Origin: Cyathus striatus
Lineage: Eukaryota > Basidiomycota > Agaricomycetes > Agaricales > Nidulariaceae
NCBI GenBank assembly: GCA_025738555.1
Contig: JAOVFP010000001.1
Coordinates: 2,046,001-2,110,000, forward strand
Length of the DNA: 64,000 bases
Direction: 5' to 3'
Shown here: positions 34,800 through 47,088 of the stretch, in pieces
Position numbering within the stretch: position 1 is the first letter of the stretch
Layout of the letters: every line of letters starts with the position of its first letter
The notes under the pieces: model-generated
Told to the model about the DNA's origin: nothing
What the model saw: the letters and a program-made list of their open reading frames with translations, nothing else
Database searches by the model: none
Program-made: the position numbers and the translations under genes

Positions 34800-35430
34800 T
34801 TACGGTATGGCCTGGATCAAGAGGATCAACTTAGCGTTCCCCAGCTGTAAATAAAAACGATGCACTCCATCTATTCATAGCGAGAAGTACATACATTATG
34901 ATCGATTGGCAGCTGCCCCGTGGGTGGTACTGCAGGCCGCTCATCGATCTTGTAGGTATAGAGAAAGGTATCGTATCCACAATTCTTCATTTGACAGAAT
35001 TATAGGCGAATGTGGGACTAAATACCTAAAGTAACGTATTTTATAGAAAGTAGGTAAACTGAGTAACAAAATTCGAAAACTAGTGAGTTAACGATAACGC
35101 TTCTCAAAACAAGATAGCACGTGTGGATGTACAACAGTTTTGTATTGGCGAAGGTTAAAGCTTCCAGTGAACAAGAGCCGACATCCATCCTAGGTGTACC
35201 ACTAATTAAAGGCGAAGCTTCAAGCTTCAAGGCTAGTACATGAGTCGATCTTACACAGTCTCACAATGGCACGTATGTACATATGATTTAATCGATTTAC
35301 TCATAACTATCGCTGTCACTGTGCGAATATCCGCGTTATCGATGCCCATCTTACACCTCGTGCACCGACTCAACGATCTTATATTTATAGCTGATAGACA
35401 TAGAAGCGCCTATATTAAATATCACCTAGT
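34800..35430 (-). repeat. Dispersed repeat family RC, copy on minus strand
   Basis: About 630 bp that matches 45,885-46,535 in inverted orientation over its length: 'gatcctcttgatc', 'cgctatgaata', 'ccacccacggggc', 'aaaatacgtta', 'cctaggatggatgtc', 'gataacgcggatattcgcac' and 'atagctgatagacatag' in the same order. The 45.9-kb copy has a few extra insertions. No coding region seen; class unknown. Confidence 0.75.
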
Positions 35431-35592
35431 ATTAACTGTTCCCTTCACAGCCTCGCAGATGAATGTAGGACAGAGACCTGGATATGCGAGTTCTATGAAA
35501 TATTAACCACTGCATACAAGAAAGGCTGCTCAGTCTGCACTGTGCACAGACCGCTAGGGAGTAGCTTAACATGTGTGGTTTCTCCGACGGCG

Positions 35593-35960
35593 GCCCGATA
35601 AGATAAGATAAAACTATATGTATTTGTCATTCATCGCTAAATTCACACGGTTTGAATTTGGTTCGCACCATCTCTCCTTTGATATCCCCTTCCACTTCGC
35701 ATCTCCCTCGGACCTTTGACAAACCATGCCACCGCGATAACTAAGTATTTCCTTGTCTCTTCTTATATCGATTACGGATGCGTCTCGATTCCACCCGGTC
35801 AACACTCGCGAACACCATTTGGAGTCTGGACCCGGACTCCGAAGTACCGCTGCGGCGCCACGATGAGGTGAAAATAGGGGGAATGGACTTGAGACTGGTG
35901 TCTGCGAAGTTCGTCCTTTGTTATTCGCACTCGCATCTTCAGCTAATGTTCGACGTACAC
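35593..35960 (-). repeat. Dispersed repeat family RA, minus-strand copy
   Basis: The 'gataagataagat' run (35,597), 'ttcacacggtttgaatttgg' (35,643) and 'gactggtgtctgcgaagttc' (35,893) are the reverse complements of RA landmarks, in reversed order. Confidence 0.55.
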
Positions 35961-36099
35961 GAGATTCTGGATTCACTTCTACTGACCCAGGACCAATCTG
36001 AACCACCGAAGCTCGACTACCTATTCATATCCTGGAATATCTCAGCGATCATGCGAGCGGATCTTCTTTCGTCAACTCTTCACACTACTCACCCCATCT

Positions 36100-39000
36100 C
36101 GTAAGAGAGCGGATGAACCCAGGGCCCACACCCAGAGCACCCCACACGTGGATGTACTCCATCGAATACGCCGTCACCTTGATCTTACAACTACTTGATG
36201 CTCAAGAACATCGGAATACAGAACAGTATTATAGCTCATGACATTGCTGCATGATGCGTGAGGTTGAACGAGGAGGATTATGTCGAGAGAAAGAGAAGCA
36301 GGAGCTGGAAGGAGACGAACGGCATCTTAAGAGAGTGTGTGTTGTAGATGTACCGTACGTGCCTTGCATGTTTCTTCATATTTTTCTCATCTTCTCGTAC
36401 GGGTACTCGGACTGCCTGTACAGGCCATTCTTCTCATGAAGAGCGCATCACAGGGCTCCTCCAACCCCAAGGCCATTTCCCGTGGGTCACCACTGACCGG
36501 CGCCCATCCACACCCCCTCACCGTCCACGATTCCACTACGTACCTCACCAACCACCCATCTCCAACACACCCGATGCCTGTCAATGCCTGCTGCTTCTAT
36601 TGCCCACTACGAACCTACGTTCTCCGAGTCCCACACCCACACCCGCCCCTTCTACGAGACTTGGCTTCATGACGTGGCAGGCTGGCGTCTCGACCTTCTC
36701 TGAGACTGCAACCTTGTCAAGTTTGCCTACTGTCACGCTATTTCAACTTGAACAACGATTACGAAGACCGCGCGAAGCATGAAGGGTACTCGGTAGCGGG
36801 CTGTCGGGGCGGAGACGGCTGTAACGAGGGTCGCTAACGCCGATGTAGAGGCAGGGCGGAGTGGGTGGACCATGACGCTTGTACTTGCATAAACGAATCT
36901 TCGTCTACGCCGAGCTCTGCCTTAATGGTCGCCGCTGCAACATCGACTTTGCCAGTAGGAAAGTACAGCTATCGCCACGTATCCTGAAGCGCTGCACTAG
37001 AAGTATACGAACGGGTCTCGTGTCTCGTCCAATTTGCTTCACCTCTTCTACAGAAAGCCGACTATTCGTCGACTAGTTATCCACGCCCGAACTTGTATCA
37101 GAAGTTTTGTGCCCTTTCGTTAACCCTTCACCCTATCTCGTAAAGAACGGATGATATCTAACGGCCTGGGCCTACACCCCGAACACTCCCATACCTGTAA
37201 GTACCCCATCGACCGTGCCGTCACCTTGAGCTTACAACTACTTCAAACACCAGGAATGAGCGAGTGTCTGGCTCATAGGGCACTGGAGCATCTGCCCCAA
37301 GCTCATGCGTGGACGAGAAAGTGATTACTTTGAGGGAAAGGGAAGCAGGAGCTGGAAGGAGGCTGATAGCTGGTTGGGGGAGGGTGCATCGTGTACGAGC
37401 CGTATGTGCCATTATCCATACAACACTTTTCTTTGTTGGTGTCTCATCTTCTCCTACAGGAATGACTGGCAGTTCTAACTGTTCTTCTCTTGCTGAGCGT
37501 GTTGTAAACGGCCCGACAGCCACCCCTACCACCGTTCTTGCTTCGACTCCGTAGTCCACCAAATCCCCATTTTCACCAAGCACGATGTCAATTCATGCGG
37601 CTACTACATACATTGCCCATCATGAACCTACGTTCTCTGATTCCTATATCCACATCCACCCTTTCTACGAGACTTGGCTTCATGACGTGGCACATTGGCG
37701 TCTCGACCTTCTCTTCCAAATTGTCAATCTTGCGTACTATTGCAACCTGAAAGATGACTATGTGGGTTGTGCGAAGCCTGAAGGGTGCTCAGTAGGAGGT
37801 TTTCGGAGCAGAGATGGTTGAGCAGGTGTAGAGCTCTCGCCGATATCGAGGCAGGAGGTAATAGGTAGCTCTCTTCCTTGTGCAGATGAATCTACGTCTA
37901 CTCGGGGCTCTACCTCAATACTAGGCACTGTGATATCTACTCTGCCAGTGAGAAAGTACAGCTGTCAACTTCTAGGCTGTTCTTTGTGGGGACGTCACTA
38001 GTTGATCCCTTTTCTGTCCGTACCTAGCTGGTTTCCCATTACACCCTGCCTGAAGCCCATCCCAGCGGCTACCAAGAATGCTCATTGCTCATCATGAATC
38101 TACATCCTCCGCATCTCACACTCCGGCGCTCCGCTGCTGCGAATATAAGTATGTTCTGATGATGTGGCACATTCAGCGCCTCGTCCTTCGCAACCTACCC
38201 AGTTTACGTGGAGGAATCTACAACGACTCTCTACGTCAGCAGATAGAATTACGACAACAACTCTGCGAGGAGGGTTGTATCGTTATCCCTTGGTCTTGCA
38301 CGCCCAACTTTCGAATCTTCACGGCGGCTCATGCTCAACTCGTTTCTATAAGTCATGCGCTAAACTAACCCAATGGCGTTGGCGTGCTCCTCAGAGGATG
38401 CTCTCTGTCATAACGAGCGGATTTCAGCTCATGCCTGGATGCTCACACTATCACCATCAACCTATGACCTCACCGTGCCCAAAGAATCGATGCGTGTTCT
38501 GATTCTTACAACCATGGGACATCGGCAGCAGGCGTAAAGTTAGAAGAATGTAGAAAGGGGACAGCAGGAGTGAGGAGGCAGTTGACACGCTCTGGGGACA
38601 CCTATTCTATGTGAACCGTATGTGCCATAATAACACTTTTCTTCGCCTTCTTATTTTCTTTCACAGATTACTACATCCATTGCCCAATGCCGACCATGAG
38701 CCTACTTCAGCCGTGTCGTGCAGTGCCACTTGCCCATTCCACGAAGATTTGTCTTAATGACATGCCACATCTGGTATTGATGAAGAGGATGCTGGGTAGC
38801 GGGTCCAGGTTGGTATTGAGGCAAGGGGTGTGGGTTGCGGCCGCTCATGCGCAATAGGAGGTTGAATCAACGTCGCTATTAGTGGTAGTGGGTGGCAGTG
38901 CAATATCTACTCTGTCGATAGGAGTGTGTAGTTTGCTTTCGATCCCGCAATTGGAGCCTCTTTCCCATACACTCCCACATGCATATCGTCCTAACGACCC

Positions 39001-39240
39001 ACCAACCAGAGCACTGGCACTTCTCTGGATTACATCATATCGCGCACTATTTGGCTCATCACCTTTTCGAGCGTTCTACGCGTTTTCGAGTACCTCTCTA
39101 TACCCCTCAAATCCTTCACGGTTCGGGTTGGCAACTCATATGCTCCTGGACATGCAAGCCTCAATCGCAACGGCGTGCTTCTTTACCGTAGTCTACGTCC
39201 CCGGTATCGTACAATGCCAAGGTGCCGTGTACTACTAATA
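36100..39240 (-). repeat. Repeat family RB in about three tandem units of roughly 1 kb
   Basis: Blocks recur about 1 kb apart: 'gccgtcaccttgatcttaca' at 36,170 and its relative at 37,219; 'gaacctacgttctc' at 36,607 and 37,626 with a weaker relative near 38,093; 'cttggcttcatgacgtggca' at 36,661 and 37,675; 'gccagtaggaaagtacagct' at 36,951 and its relative near 37,945. Read in reverse complement they match the RB copies at 4.0-5.6, 15.7-17.0 and 39.5-40.6 kb. No intact gene. Confidence 0.55.
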
Positions 39241-39479
39241 CGAGATGTCTACGAAGACATTTCCGTGCGGTTCGCTTTGTCCCTCGCCGAGTTGCGCGGC
39301 TTCACTGGCTTCCCATTTCACCCTACCTGAAGCCCATCTCAGAGCCACCTACATTTGTTGCTCGAAAGAAGGGGCGTGAAACGATCGTGGTTGCATGTAG
39401 AACTTTACGTCATGTTAAGAGGACGCATCGTGAAGTTGAAGAGCAGAGTAGCAGACATTCCTCCTTCTAGAACGACAGA

Positions 39480-40640
39480 AACCAGAAACGGGAGCGGGGT
39501 GGCAAGCCAGGTTGGTAACTGAGCATACACACAGTCGAGTTAGTTCTCCTCACCCACTCTAGTACGCCCACCATCAACGGATGTTCCCATATATCCGACA
39601 ATGGAGGATATTCTGGTGCAAGTAGGTTGTAGAATGCTGTAAGTTTGATTGTGTGGGTAGCAGTGAGTTTAGAGCTGCGGGTGCAAGCAGGAGATCGTAA
39701 GAGGTTGAAATTACAGGGGCGCAATGTCGAGCACAAGCGTAACACATCACCAAGAATAGAACGGAGAGTCGTTGTCGCGGTACCACCTACTGGCGTAGCG
39801 AGTCTGACGACATTGAGTTCTCCATGTAAGGACGGCCTGCCCACTGTCTCCCTCCTCGGTACCAGTGCGCGCCCTCCACACTCTAGTCTCTAGTCATACC
39901 TACTACGATGCCCCGCCTTCGTTGCTCATTGTGTTCGCATCGAGCACGAGAGGGTTGCGAAAAAGGTTCAGATGCTGAATGTGATATGTCATCAAGCCGA
40001 GTCTTCACAGAAGGGGTGAATTTGGGAGATTGAACTAGTAGGCACAGGGATAGGCTTCAGGTACGGTAGAAATGGGATATCCTTGAGGTACAGAGTCGAA
40101 GCGTGAGCAGTGGCCTAGAGGGACTCGTTCTGCACGAGAAGAACGGCGAAACCGTCAGCTGTTCCTGTGAGATTGGATGAGAAGGAGGTAAAGAAAGGTG
40201 TTGTATGGTACATACGTTAGCACACGACAACTCCCCCCAGCTCTCCCCAAAGCGTATCAACCACCTCTGCCCTGCTCCTACTGCCTCCTTTTTCTGCGTA
40301 ATCCCACTCATCTTCCAATTTCAAGCCTTCAGCGGATGCTTCAAGATCGTATGAGGAGGGATACCCGTCCATTCCCTGAGCTCTGTGAGGTAGTAGGATG
40401 AAGATTGAACAGTGTGGTCGACGGGGCACATCCCGGTGTAAGGTGCTGTGCCGGTAGAGAGTAGAAGAGAGAAGAGCGCATGACGCAGTGAGAACGTTCA
40501 GTGCGTGGATATGTAATCGAACTTCGGTGGGAGAGGTCGAGTCTGAGCCTGTAGGAACGAATCGAACGAGACGCACTCGTATACTCTGGTGCAGTATTAT
40601 GAGGACACTTGTGTGAGCAGAATCCCATCTACATCGTGCA
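39480..40640 (+). repeat. Dispersed repeat family RB, copy 3
   Basis: Landmarks 'cgcggtaccacctactggcg' (39,776), 'cggtaccagtgcgcgccctc' (39,858), 'gatagg...tacggtagaaatggga' (40,048), 'accgtcagctgttcctgtga' (40,151) and 'cagcggatgcttcaagatcg' (40,329) are in the same order as in the other plus-strand copies. A 155-codon minus-strand frame (40,217-40,684) overlaps the shared minus-strand reading seen in the other copies; product unknown. Confidence 0.55.
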
Positions 40641-42130
40641 CTAGTGTAGATGCGGCTTGCATCCCTATCGACCCCTCGCCTCATCCACTTTTTGGTCCCA
40701 CAAAAGCTGGAGGAACGGTACAGTTCGATGCACTACCATGAGAGCAAGACCCACTACGAGGGGGCGTGTGTATAAATGATGAAACTTGCGGCTTCAACAG
40801 GGCCCAGGCCTCGCCCTTCAAAGAAGGGTCTCAGAGCATTTGAGTGCTGGAGCAGGATGGGCAGCTTATGTTCACCCCGTAGGGTAGCAGTAAAGACCAC
40901 GAATAGAGAACGAACACCGAATTTATCTTTTACTGGTTGCCCCCTCTCCCTGGCCACCATCGGCTAAGGCTCCCATATTGTCAGTAGCGGAGGATACTTT
41001 GGTTCAGTGGGACGCCATATGGGTGGCGACTGAGCGGGGCATTGAGTGGCGTAATGTTACGTTCGAACTGTAGGTGACCATGTGAGGGTAAATGAGGATT
41101 CCAGAGGCCAGGGCAATGTCGAGCGCGAATGACACCTGGGGTGGCTGAAGCCCCAGACAATCGAAATCGAAAGTTGGGAATCCTCCAATCCTCCTGGCAG
41201 AGCCGGTGTTGCAATAATCTACTGACGTAGAGTGTAGTTGTATATTTCTCCGCGTTAACGCGACCCTCACCCGCCCCCTCCCTCCTCGCTATGAGCTCTC
41301 GCCCTCTACTCCGTCTATCCATCATTAGCACGATACATCACTAGTACCCGGCGCTCCCAGCTTCGCGAAACCCCCCATCGTCGCAGTTCGAGTATCGAAA
41401 TGCAGTCGTACCCAGTCGGGTTGGGGGTAGCGGAGGAGTGTGATGTACCACGTCGCCAGGTTGAGTCTTCGTTAAAAGAATGGTGAGAGGACGTGAACAA
41501 CAAGGAAGGCGGCCCAGCTGGGGGCGGTCATGCAAGAGACAGTCTAGTCCATGCGCGGGAGTGTTATGCCGCATGCGAGTAGGTTGTATCCGTTTCTTAT
41601 GAGATGGGGCGAGTAATGGTGAGCTGTTGATGAGAAAGAGCGCGCCAACGCGGAGGCAGACCAGGACGTAAGATAGGTAGTCGAACTCTTGCGGGAGAGG
41701 CTGCGTCGGCCCGTGGAAACGAATCGGACGAGACACAACCGTATGCCTCTAGTGTAGCACTTGAGGATACTTGAATGGGTAGGATCTTATCTACATGGAG
41801 CATTAGCAGAAGACGCGAGGAGCATAGACGAAAAGGAAAAGAAAAGTTCGGATCCGAAAAGGAACCGACGTTTCAGGTCTTATCAGGCCGTTTGCTCTAC
41901 GGAGCAAGAGGCGTCAGATCCACCGATCTTGGACCATGAACATTTTGCATCAACCCTGACTTGACGTGATTTCGGGAAAAACCGAACCTCGGCTTCCCAA
42001 CGGCATTGTGATGAGATCAATTGTCGGCAGGTCGGCCTATCTTTTCAAACCTTCGTAGAGTTCATAGTCGAATGAGTACAGTGAACTCTTTCAACTTATT
42101 TTTACTTGGTCCCTCCAGTAAATTAGTTAG
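40641..42130. other. Old CpG-rich repeat sequence, no gene recognised
   Basis: Short frames on both strands. A Lys/Glu/Arg-rich patch (DEKEKKSSDPKRNR, about 41,828-41,868) recurs inverted near 44,830-44,875, so both belong to a repeat. Confidence 0.35.
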
Positions 42131-42668
42131 CTATCGAGTACAGTAATATATAACACCGATCTCATAGATAACCGTTGCAAGGTCAAGGTCAAGCTCAGAA
42201 AAATTCGACGTATGATATTTCCCTGCAACAGCCTTCTCAACCCTCTCAAGTAACCGTTCAACACTCCAGCCGAATGATTTTGCATCAAACAATATTCGAT
42301 GGAGCGCATGAACATGCTCAGTACCAACTACATCCCGTAGCTTGTCCCAGGTTTCTTCGTGAACACGAAGTCGTTCAAGAGACCTTTCTGTATTAAGATT
42401 CTAAAGGAATGATCAATGATCTTCACTTCGTAACGTACATAACATATTATTAACTAACCTGAAGTCGCTGATATTGGTATAAATTGTCGATATAACTCAG
42501 CTTCTGGCAAAGCTGTGCGTGACTAAGTGCCCGGAACGGCAGGTTTTGTGGAGACAGGCTAGCATGCTGCAAAGTAGCCTTTAAGTTGTCGATTGCACCA
42601 ATGCACGGAAAACAGGCCCCGTCGTTGTTTGAGATCTTGGAGCACAAATGCGACCGCACACGCAGCAT
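42131..42668 (-). pseudogene. Truncated fungal repeat-associated ORF (DUF6589-linked type)
   Basis: Exons 42,459-42,668 (70 codons from ATG) and 42,131-42,400 join in frame over a 58-bp intron (42,401-42,458) into 159 residues. The second exon carries a long helix (ERSLERLRVHEETWDKLRDV), ALHRILFDAK, LLERVEKAVAGKYH and LDLDLATVIYEIG. This run resembles a conserved segment in large Agaricomycete ORFs that go with DUF6589-type, transposon-linked proteins, where the text goes on as YEIGG...LYAL. Here it stops four to eight residues later, so the rest is lost. A CxxC-like pair is present in exon 1 (CSKISNNDGACFPC). A TATA-like 'atataatatattataaat' lies about 25 bp upstream of the ATG. Confidence 0.45.
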
Positions 42669-42874
42669 AGAAGTTATTGTATCGATTTATAATATATTAT
42701 ATCGTGGTGGATGACGGTTGGAAGTATCATGAATAGCGAATGGATAGGTGTGGTAGGGGGCTCCGAGGATCCAGTGAAAGCTTTGTCCTGGGCAAGGGGG
42801 AACCGGAGACTGAGGGTGCGGAATCGGAGCAAGATCAGAGCTCAATAAAGCTGTAAAACGTTCTATAATGCGTG
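42669..42874. promoter_or_regulatory. Possible promoter region of the 42.7-kb gene fragment
   Basis: Contains the TATA-like minus-strand string near 42,690-42,707. The rest is unremarkable. Confidence 0.25.
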
Positions 42875-43126
42875 CTAGAGAACGTCAATAAGAAGTAGCA
42901 TAAATGGAATTATCTGCGCACCTCCAAATTCAGCCTTACACCTCGTACCCTTCTGATGCTCTCTCATTTGAGTACCCCCAACATTGTACCCATGTTTGAC
43001 ATAGATAGAACAGCGATTACAGTATACTGTTAGTATACCAAGTTGGGCATTCCCTTCATAAAGAGGAAGGTTGTCGAAATTTCCAAATAAAAAAGAAGAT
43101 ATGTTCACATTAAAATGATCTGACAA
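42875..43126 (-). CDS. Small ORF with a single C2HC zinc-finger-like motif
   Basis: 83 codons from ATG 43,126. Residues include CNRCSIYVKHGYNVGGTQ then MREHQKGTRC, giving C-x2-C-x18-H-x5-C spacing and an R-x-x-H pattern like a BED or C2H2 finger. The text after AEFGG looks non-coding and a 'gtgcgcag' donor-like site lies there (about 42,928), so the real exon may be shorter. It is upstream of, and on the same strand as, the fragment ending at 42,668; the two could be exons of one decayed transposon gene. Confidence 0.35.
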   Translation of the reverse strand: MSDHFNVNISSFLFGNFDNLPLYEGNAQLGILTVYCNRCSIYVKHGYNVGGTQMREHQKGTRCKAEFGGAQIIPFMLLLIDVL

Positions 43127-43739
43127 GGTGTTTACATGAGAGAGAAGAGTAGGTTGGATATTACCGGTATATACATTGCTATGTACAGGTAACTGCCATC
43201 CTGCTTGAATAGGTCAGGAGAATGAGATGCGTCAATATGACGCGTCTAGAAACGCGAGCGTGATAAAGTAATGTTACTGATAATGGGAGAGGAAGAAACG
43301 TCAACCTGACAGCAGCTGACAATGCGTCAGAGCCAGAACAGGCTGCTGCCGTCGGAGATTCAACATTGTGGCAATGTGCTAAACCGCTTTTGGGGGGGGA
43401 GGGGTCTACGGATCATGGTCCGAGATCGGTGGATCTGACGCCTCTTCCTACGGAGTATCCGATGGTACGGCCGGCCTCAAACTTAAAGGCATTGTTTACT
43501 AATACCCTCTTGCAGTTGATAATAAATAAACACGACCAAAGGGTAATATTTGATTATTAATAATGCCTGATACCGACTGCCGACTACATACTTCAAGGTG
43601 TTGGTTAATAGTTCGTCATGTAGTAATGTATGGTGATAGAAAAGTACTCTATGTATTAGTAGAAATTGACGCGCTTATGAATTTATTGAAGTAGAAAATG
43701 TGAAAGGCCAGTTTTTCGCTCTTTCATTGCATTTGTCTC
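43127..43739. other. No gene seen
   Basis: Short frames only. A homopolymer 'gggggggg' lies at about 43,391. Confidence 0.3.
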
Positions 43740-43943
43740 TCACTCAGCTTGCTTGTTCTGTGTACAGGCTTTCCTTTTTCCTTGTGCAGTAAATCTATGC
43801 TGAGAGGAATTATATGTGTTACTAAGAACTCCACTTTCGACAGATGCCTTTAACAACCGAGCAACATCAGCATCAAGTCCCTTCGCTCTAATGAGTCCAT
43901 GAACAAATACCATTGTACTTGTGGAAAACGGTGCAGGTTTTGG
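43740..43943 (-). CDS. Terminal exon of an unrecognised gene
   Basis: Open from a 'cacgcag' acceptor (exon start 43,943) to TGA at 43,740, 67 residues, with coding-like composition: MVFVHGLIRAKGLDADVARL, then a basic tail GKRKACTQNKQAE. The tail resembles a nuclear localisation type sequence. I could not identify upstream exons in the AT-rich sequence to 44,460 and recognise no family. An 'ATG' within the exon could also start a 56-residue protein. Confidence 0.35.
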   Translation of the reverse strand, partial: PKPAPFSTSTMVFVHGLIRAKGLDADVARLLKASVESGVLSNTYNSSQHRFTAQGKRKACTQNKQAE

Positions 43944-44879
43944 CTGCGTGAAAAGTTTAGGTATCCAATTATAATTAAGTCATAAATATGAAATGAGTGA
44001 CGAAGAGTTAACCAAATAATCTAAATAAATGAGTAAGGGTTGATTTATGATTCACAAAATTAGAACAACGTAACTTACTTGATAAATGAAATATTAAAAG
44101 AAATGCGAATGTGCAAAAGAGTGGATAATTAAACGAGAGCATTAAACCTATAGAAAATGAGTGACGAGATGATAAATATAGGAGGAACAATATGCTCTAG
44201 TGCTGGTAATTGCCTGAAAAATGCATAGAATATTAGCACAAGGCGACTAAATTAACATTAAAGATACTTGCTTCCTATGTTGTAGAATTGATACATACAT
44301 ACTAGGAGGGTACCACAAATGTTCAGGGAATCCAATGACTCGTCAATCTTCGCTCTTTTATAGCTTTCAGTAAATTTGTCTATGTGTACCACCGAATACT
44401 TTCAAAATATCTAGAAGGTTAACAAGCTTTTCTAAAGTAAATTACCTGTAACCCTTGCATGTAATCACAGCTATTCGAATTTCGGACAAGTGGTACGCCA
44501 CTGAAAGCAGTGGGTGAACATGAAGGAAAAGAAAGTACTCACATGTGTTATATGTAGCCTTAGATAGCTATTCTTATTTGCTACACTCGTCTAACGAAAA
44601 AGCAAGTATATATTGATTTATCTAAGGAATGGGTACGTGGTTTTGGGGAACAACCAAATGTCAGGTGTAGGTGCTGTGAGTTGCGCTCAGAGTCTGCGTG
44701 CAATTATGCGGATACGCATCACATTGCCACTTGTTTACATGAGGCTACTGCCAAACACCATACAATAGTCAACGCCCTATCCGCCGCCAGACCAAGCAAG
44801 TGTCGGTGTGGCCGTTTATCTTTCCGTTATCTTCACGGTTCCGGTTTGGATCCAAACTTTTCTTTTCCTTTTCGTCAGG
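43944..44879. other. No clear gene; Cys/His-rich patch at 44,627-44,800
   Basis: AT-rich to 44,450. At 44,627-44,800 (+) a frame without stops reads WVRGFGEQPNVRCRCCELRS, then a His/Cys-rich stretch ending HHTIVNALSAA. The C-x-C-C...H-H...C...H-H order is loosely like the zinc region at the C-terminus of some non-LTR retrotransposon proteins, but no reverse transcriptase is near it and I do not claim that identity. Confidence 0.2.
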
Positions 44880-45280
44880 CCCGAGACGTGAGTGCGGATA
44901 ACGAAGCACGAACCTCGTACAGACACCAGTCTCAGGTCCATCCCTCTCTCTATTCACTCTGTCACAACATCGCAGCTACCGTCTCAATTTCCGACAGTGG
45001 AAGCCAACTTCGCAACGAAGGCGGTGGACAATGCAACAACGCAGTTCGAGGCCCGTGGATGATAACCTTGTCGAGCTTGTTGAGTAGAGCTGTCGACTAC
45101 GATAATGCTGTGACTTTAGCACAACTAATCGTGTCTTGTAGCAGAATGAGATAACTCGAAGACACACTTTTCGCGTTCGGCATGGTTTGTCAAAGATCCT
45201 GGGCAAGTGCAAGTTGTATGGAGGAGAAATCGTTCGAACCAAGAAGTTCGATCCGTGTGAACTGAACCTTTGATGCCAAG
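44880..45280 (+). repeat. Dispersed repeat family RA, copy 5
   Basis: 'gataacgaagcacgaacctc' (44,899), 'acagacaccagtctcaggtc' (44,919), 'gtggaagccaacttcgcaac' (44,998) and 'cgttcgaacc' (45,231) match other RA copies in order; the end is degraded. Confidence 0.5.
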
Positions 45281-45884
45281 GGAAGGAGGTTCCCGACGCT
45301 GTTTTGGTATTTGAAGAGACTACCATGATACGTCATATCCAAGTGATGTCGCACATCTAGCACTTCGTCTCTCTTATGCTCTTCAGGCCATTAATTGGAC
45401 GCAGCGGAAACTCAAAGCTGTCAGGGTTTCACTTATGCACTGTCGCCCCGGACGCTGATATGGGTATCACGGATGTCATACAGCGATTTAAACCGTCGTA
45501 ACTCGGCAAGCATTTGTGCACCTGTCTTCGCTGCGGTCGTACAATCTTAATGTCGCGGTTTATGTGTCTCTTCTGCCAGCTCTCTTCCCCCCAAAAAGCT
45601 CCTGCCTTCAGATGTTCTTGGTGTTGCTATCGTGCTGGAGCCTGGACACGCTGATTTTGCGGTCTAATTTACTCATTGCCTGGGTAATCTCTTGTGCTCG
45701 AAGACCAGTCATCCTCGACAGTGCATTTGTGTATGTAATGGCCCATGGTGTAGAATGCCAGAAAGTTATTGGAATCATCGATGCTGTGGTTAGTAATTTA
45801 TAGAAGTCACAAATCATGTCTCTGGGATTCTCACGTTCGCCTGCATGACTGTGAAGGGAGCTGTTTATAGTAGGTAACATCCAA
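45281..45884. other. No gene recognised; minus-strand coding-like patch
   Basis: Complement 45,608-45,880 is open for 90 codons and contains PWAITYTNALSRMTGLRAQE with coding-like look, but no known family. It may be a repeat-element relic. Confidence 0.2.
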
Positions 45885-46535
45885 GATAGGCGCTTCTATG
45901 TCTATCAGCTATAAATATAAGATCGATGAATCAGTGCACAAGGTGTAAGATGGGCGTTGATAACGCGGATATTCGCACACTGACAGCGACAGCCATGAGT
46001 AAATCGATTAAATTATATGTACATACATGCCATTGGGAGACTGTGAGATCGATTCATGTACTAATATCTTGAAGCTTCGCCTTCGATTAATTGTACACCT
46101 AGGATGGATGTCAGCGCTCGTTCATTTGAGTCCACGAACCTTCAACGTCAATAGACGCCAACACTGTTGTACATCCACACACGCTATCTTGTAGTGTCTC
46201 TCGTTTGGAGAAGAGGGACCTGTCGGCATGCGTTAACTCGTTAGTTTTCCAATTTTATTATTCACTTCGCCTACCTTCCATAAAATACGTTATTTTAGGT
46301 ATTTAGGTCGCACATTTGCCTGTAATACTGTTAAATGAGGAATTATGGGTACTACTTAACAGGCGCTACGATACCTTTTCGCTATAAATACAAGATCAAT
46401 GAGCGGCCTGTAGTACCACCCACGGGGCTGTTGGTAATCGATAATGTACGTGCTTCTCGCTATGAATGAATCGAGTGCATTGTTTTTGTTTACAACTGGG
46501 AAACGCTCTTGATCCTCTTGATCAGACGCTGTATA
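45885..46535 (+). repeat. Dispersed repeat family RC, plus-strand copy
   Basis: Inverted counterpart of 34,800-35,430 about 11 kb away. Differences include an extra block near 46,130-46,165 and another at about 46,195-46,225. Confidence 0.75.
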
Positions 46536-47088
46536 TTACCATCGCCTTATCCACAGTCGGAGTTACGGTCCGGGAATCCGTAGCTAAGAACAAGTAACCA
46601 CACGTGGCTTCCCACGTCAAATGTTTTTGGACGATCTCTCTCACTCCTGTCAATCTCTCTCTCAACTGCCCGGACATACGTCCACTCTTTCCCCTTCTCT
46701 ACATCCCTCTCATTTCCATCTTGCAACCGTAGGCGTATCCTGGAAACACTCTTCAAGAACTTACACATGTTTCTCCTGGCAGTCTTCGCCATAACCACCC
46801 ACCTCAGTGTCAATGATTGTGCTCACCTCGTTCTAATCACACTGTAAAAGGTATGTATGGATTCGTGCTGTTCAAGGCTGTCCATCCATTTGATACATTA
46901 GTAGGTGACTTCTCGATACCTCATGAGGAAAGAGAGATCCGAAAGATTGTTACGATACGAGGGAACGGACGGGCGGCGGTGGAAGGACGGAGTGTGCTTT
47001 CTTTGGGTAGAAAGGAACATGCTCGTGAGGAATCGTATGTTCGATTTACTGCTTTCGACAGCTTTGGCTGATATCAGGGGGTGTCACT
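46536..47088. other. No gene seen
   Basis: CpG-rich, short frames only. Ends at the MITE that marks the change to CpG-poor sequence. Confidence 0.3.

Noticed and set aside
35614..36104. Overlapping frames of 130 (-) and 108 (+) codons
   Set aside because: They fall in repeat RA and its continuation; other RA copies have stops in both frames and no family is recognised.
44627..44800. Non-LTR retrotransposon C-terminal zinc region
   Set aside because: Spacing of Cys and His is only loosely similar and there is no reverse transcriptase nearby, so it is left as an unassigned patch.
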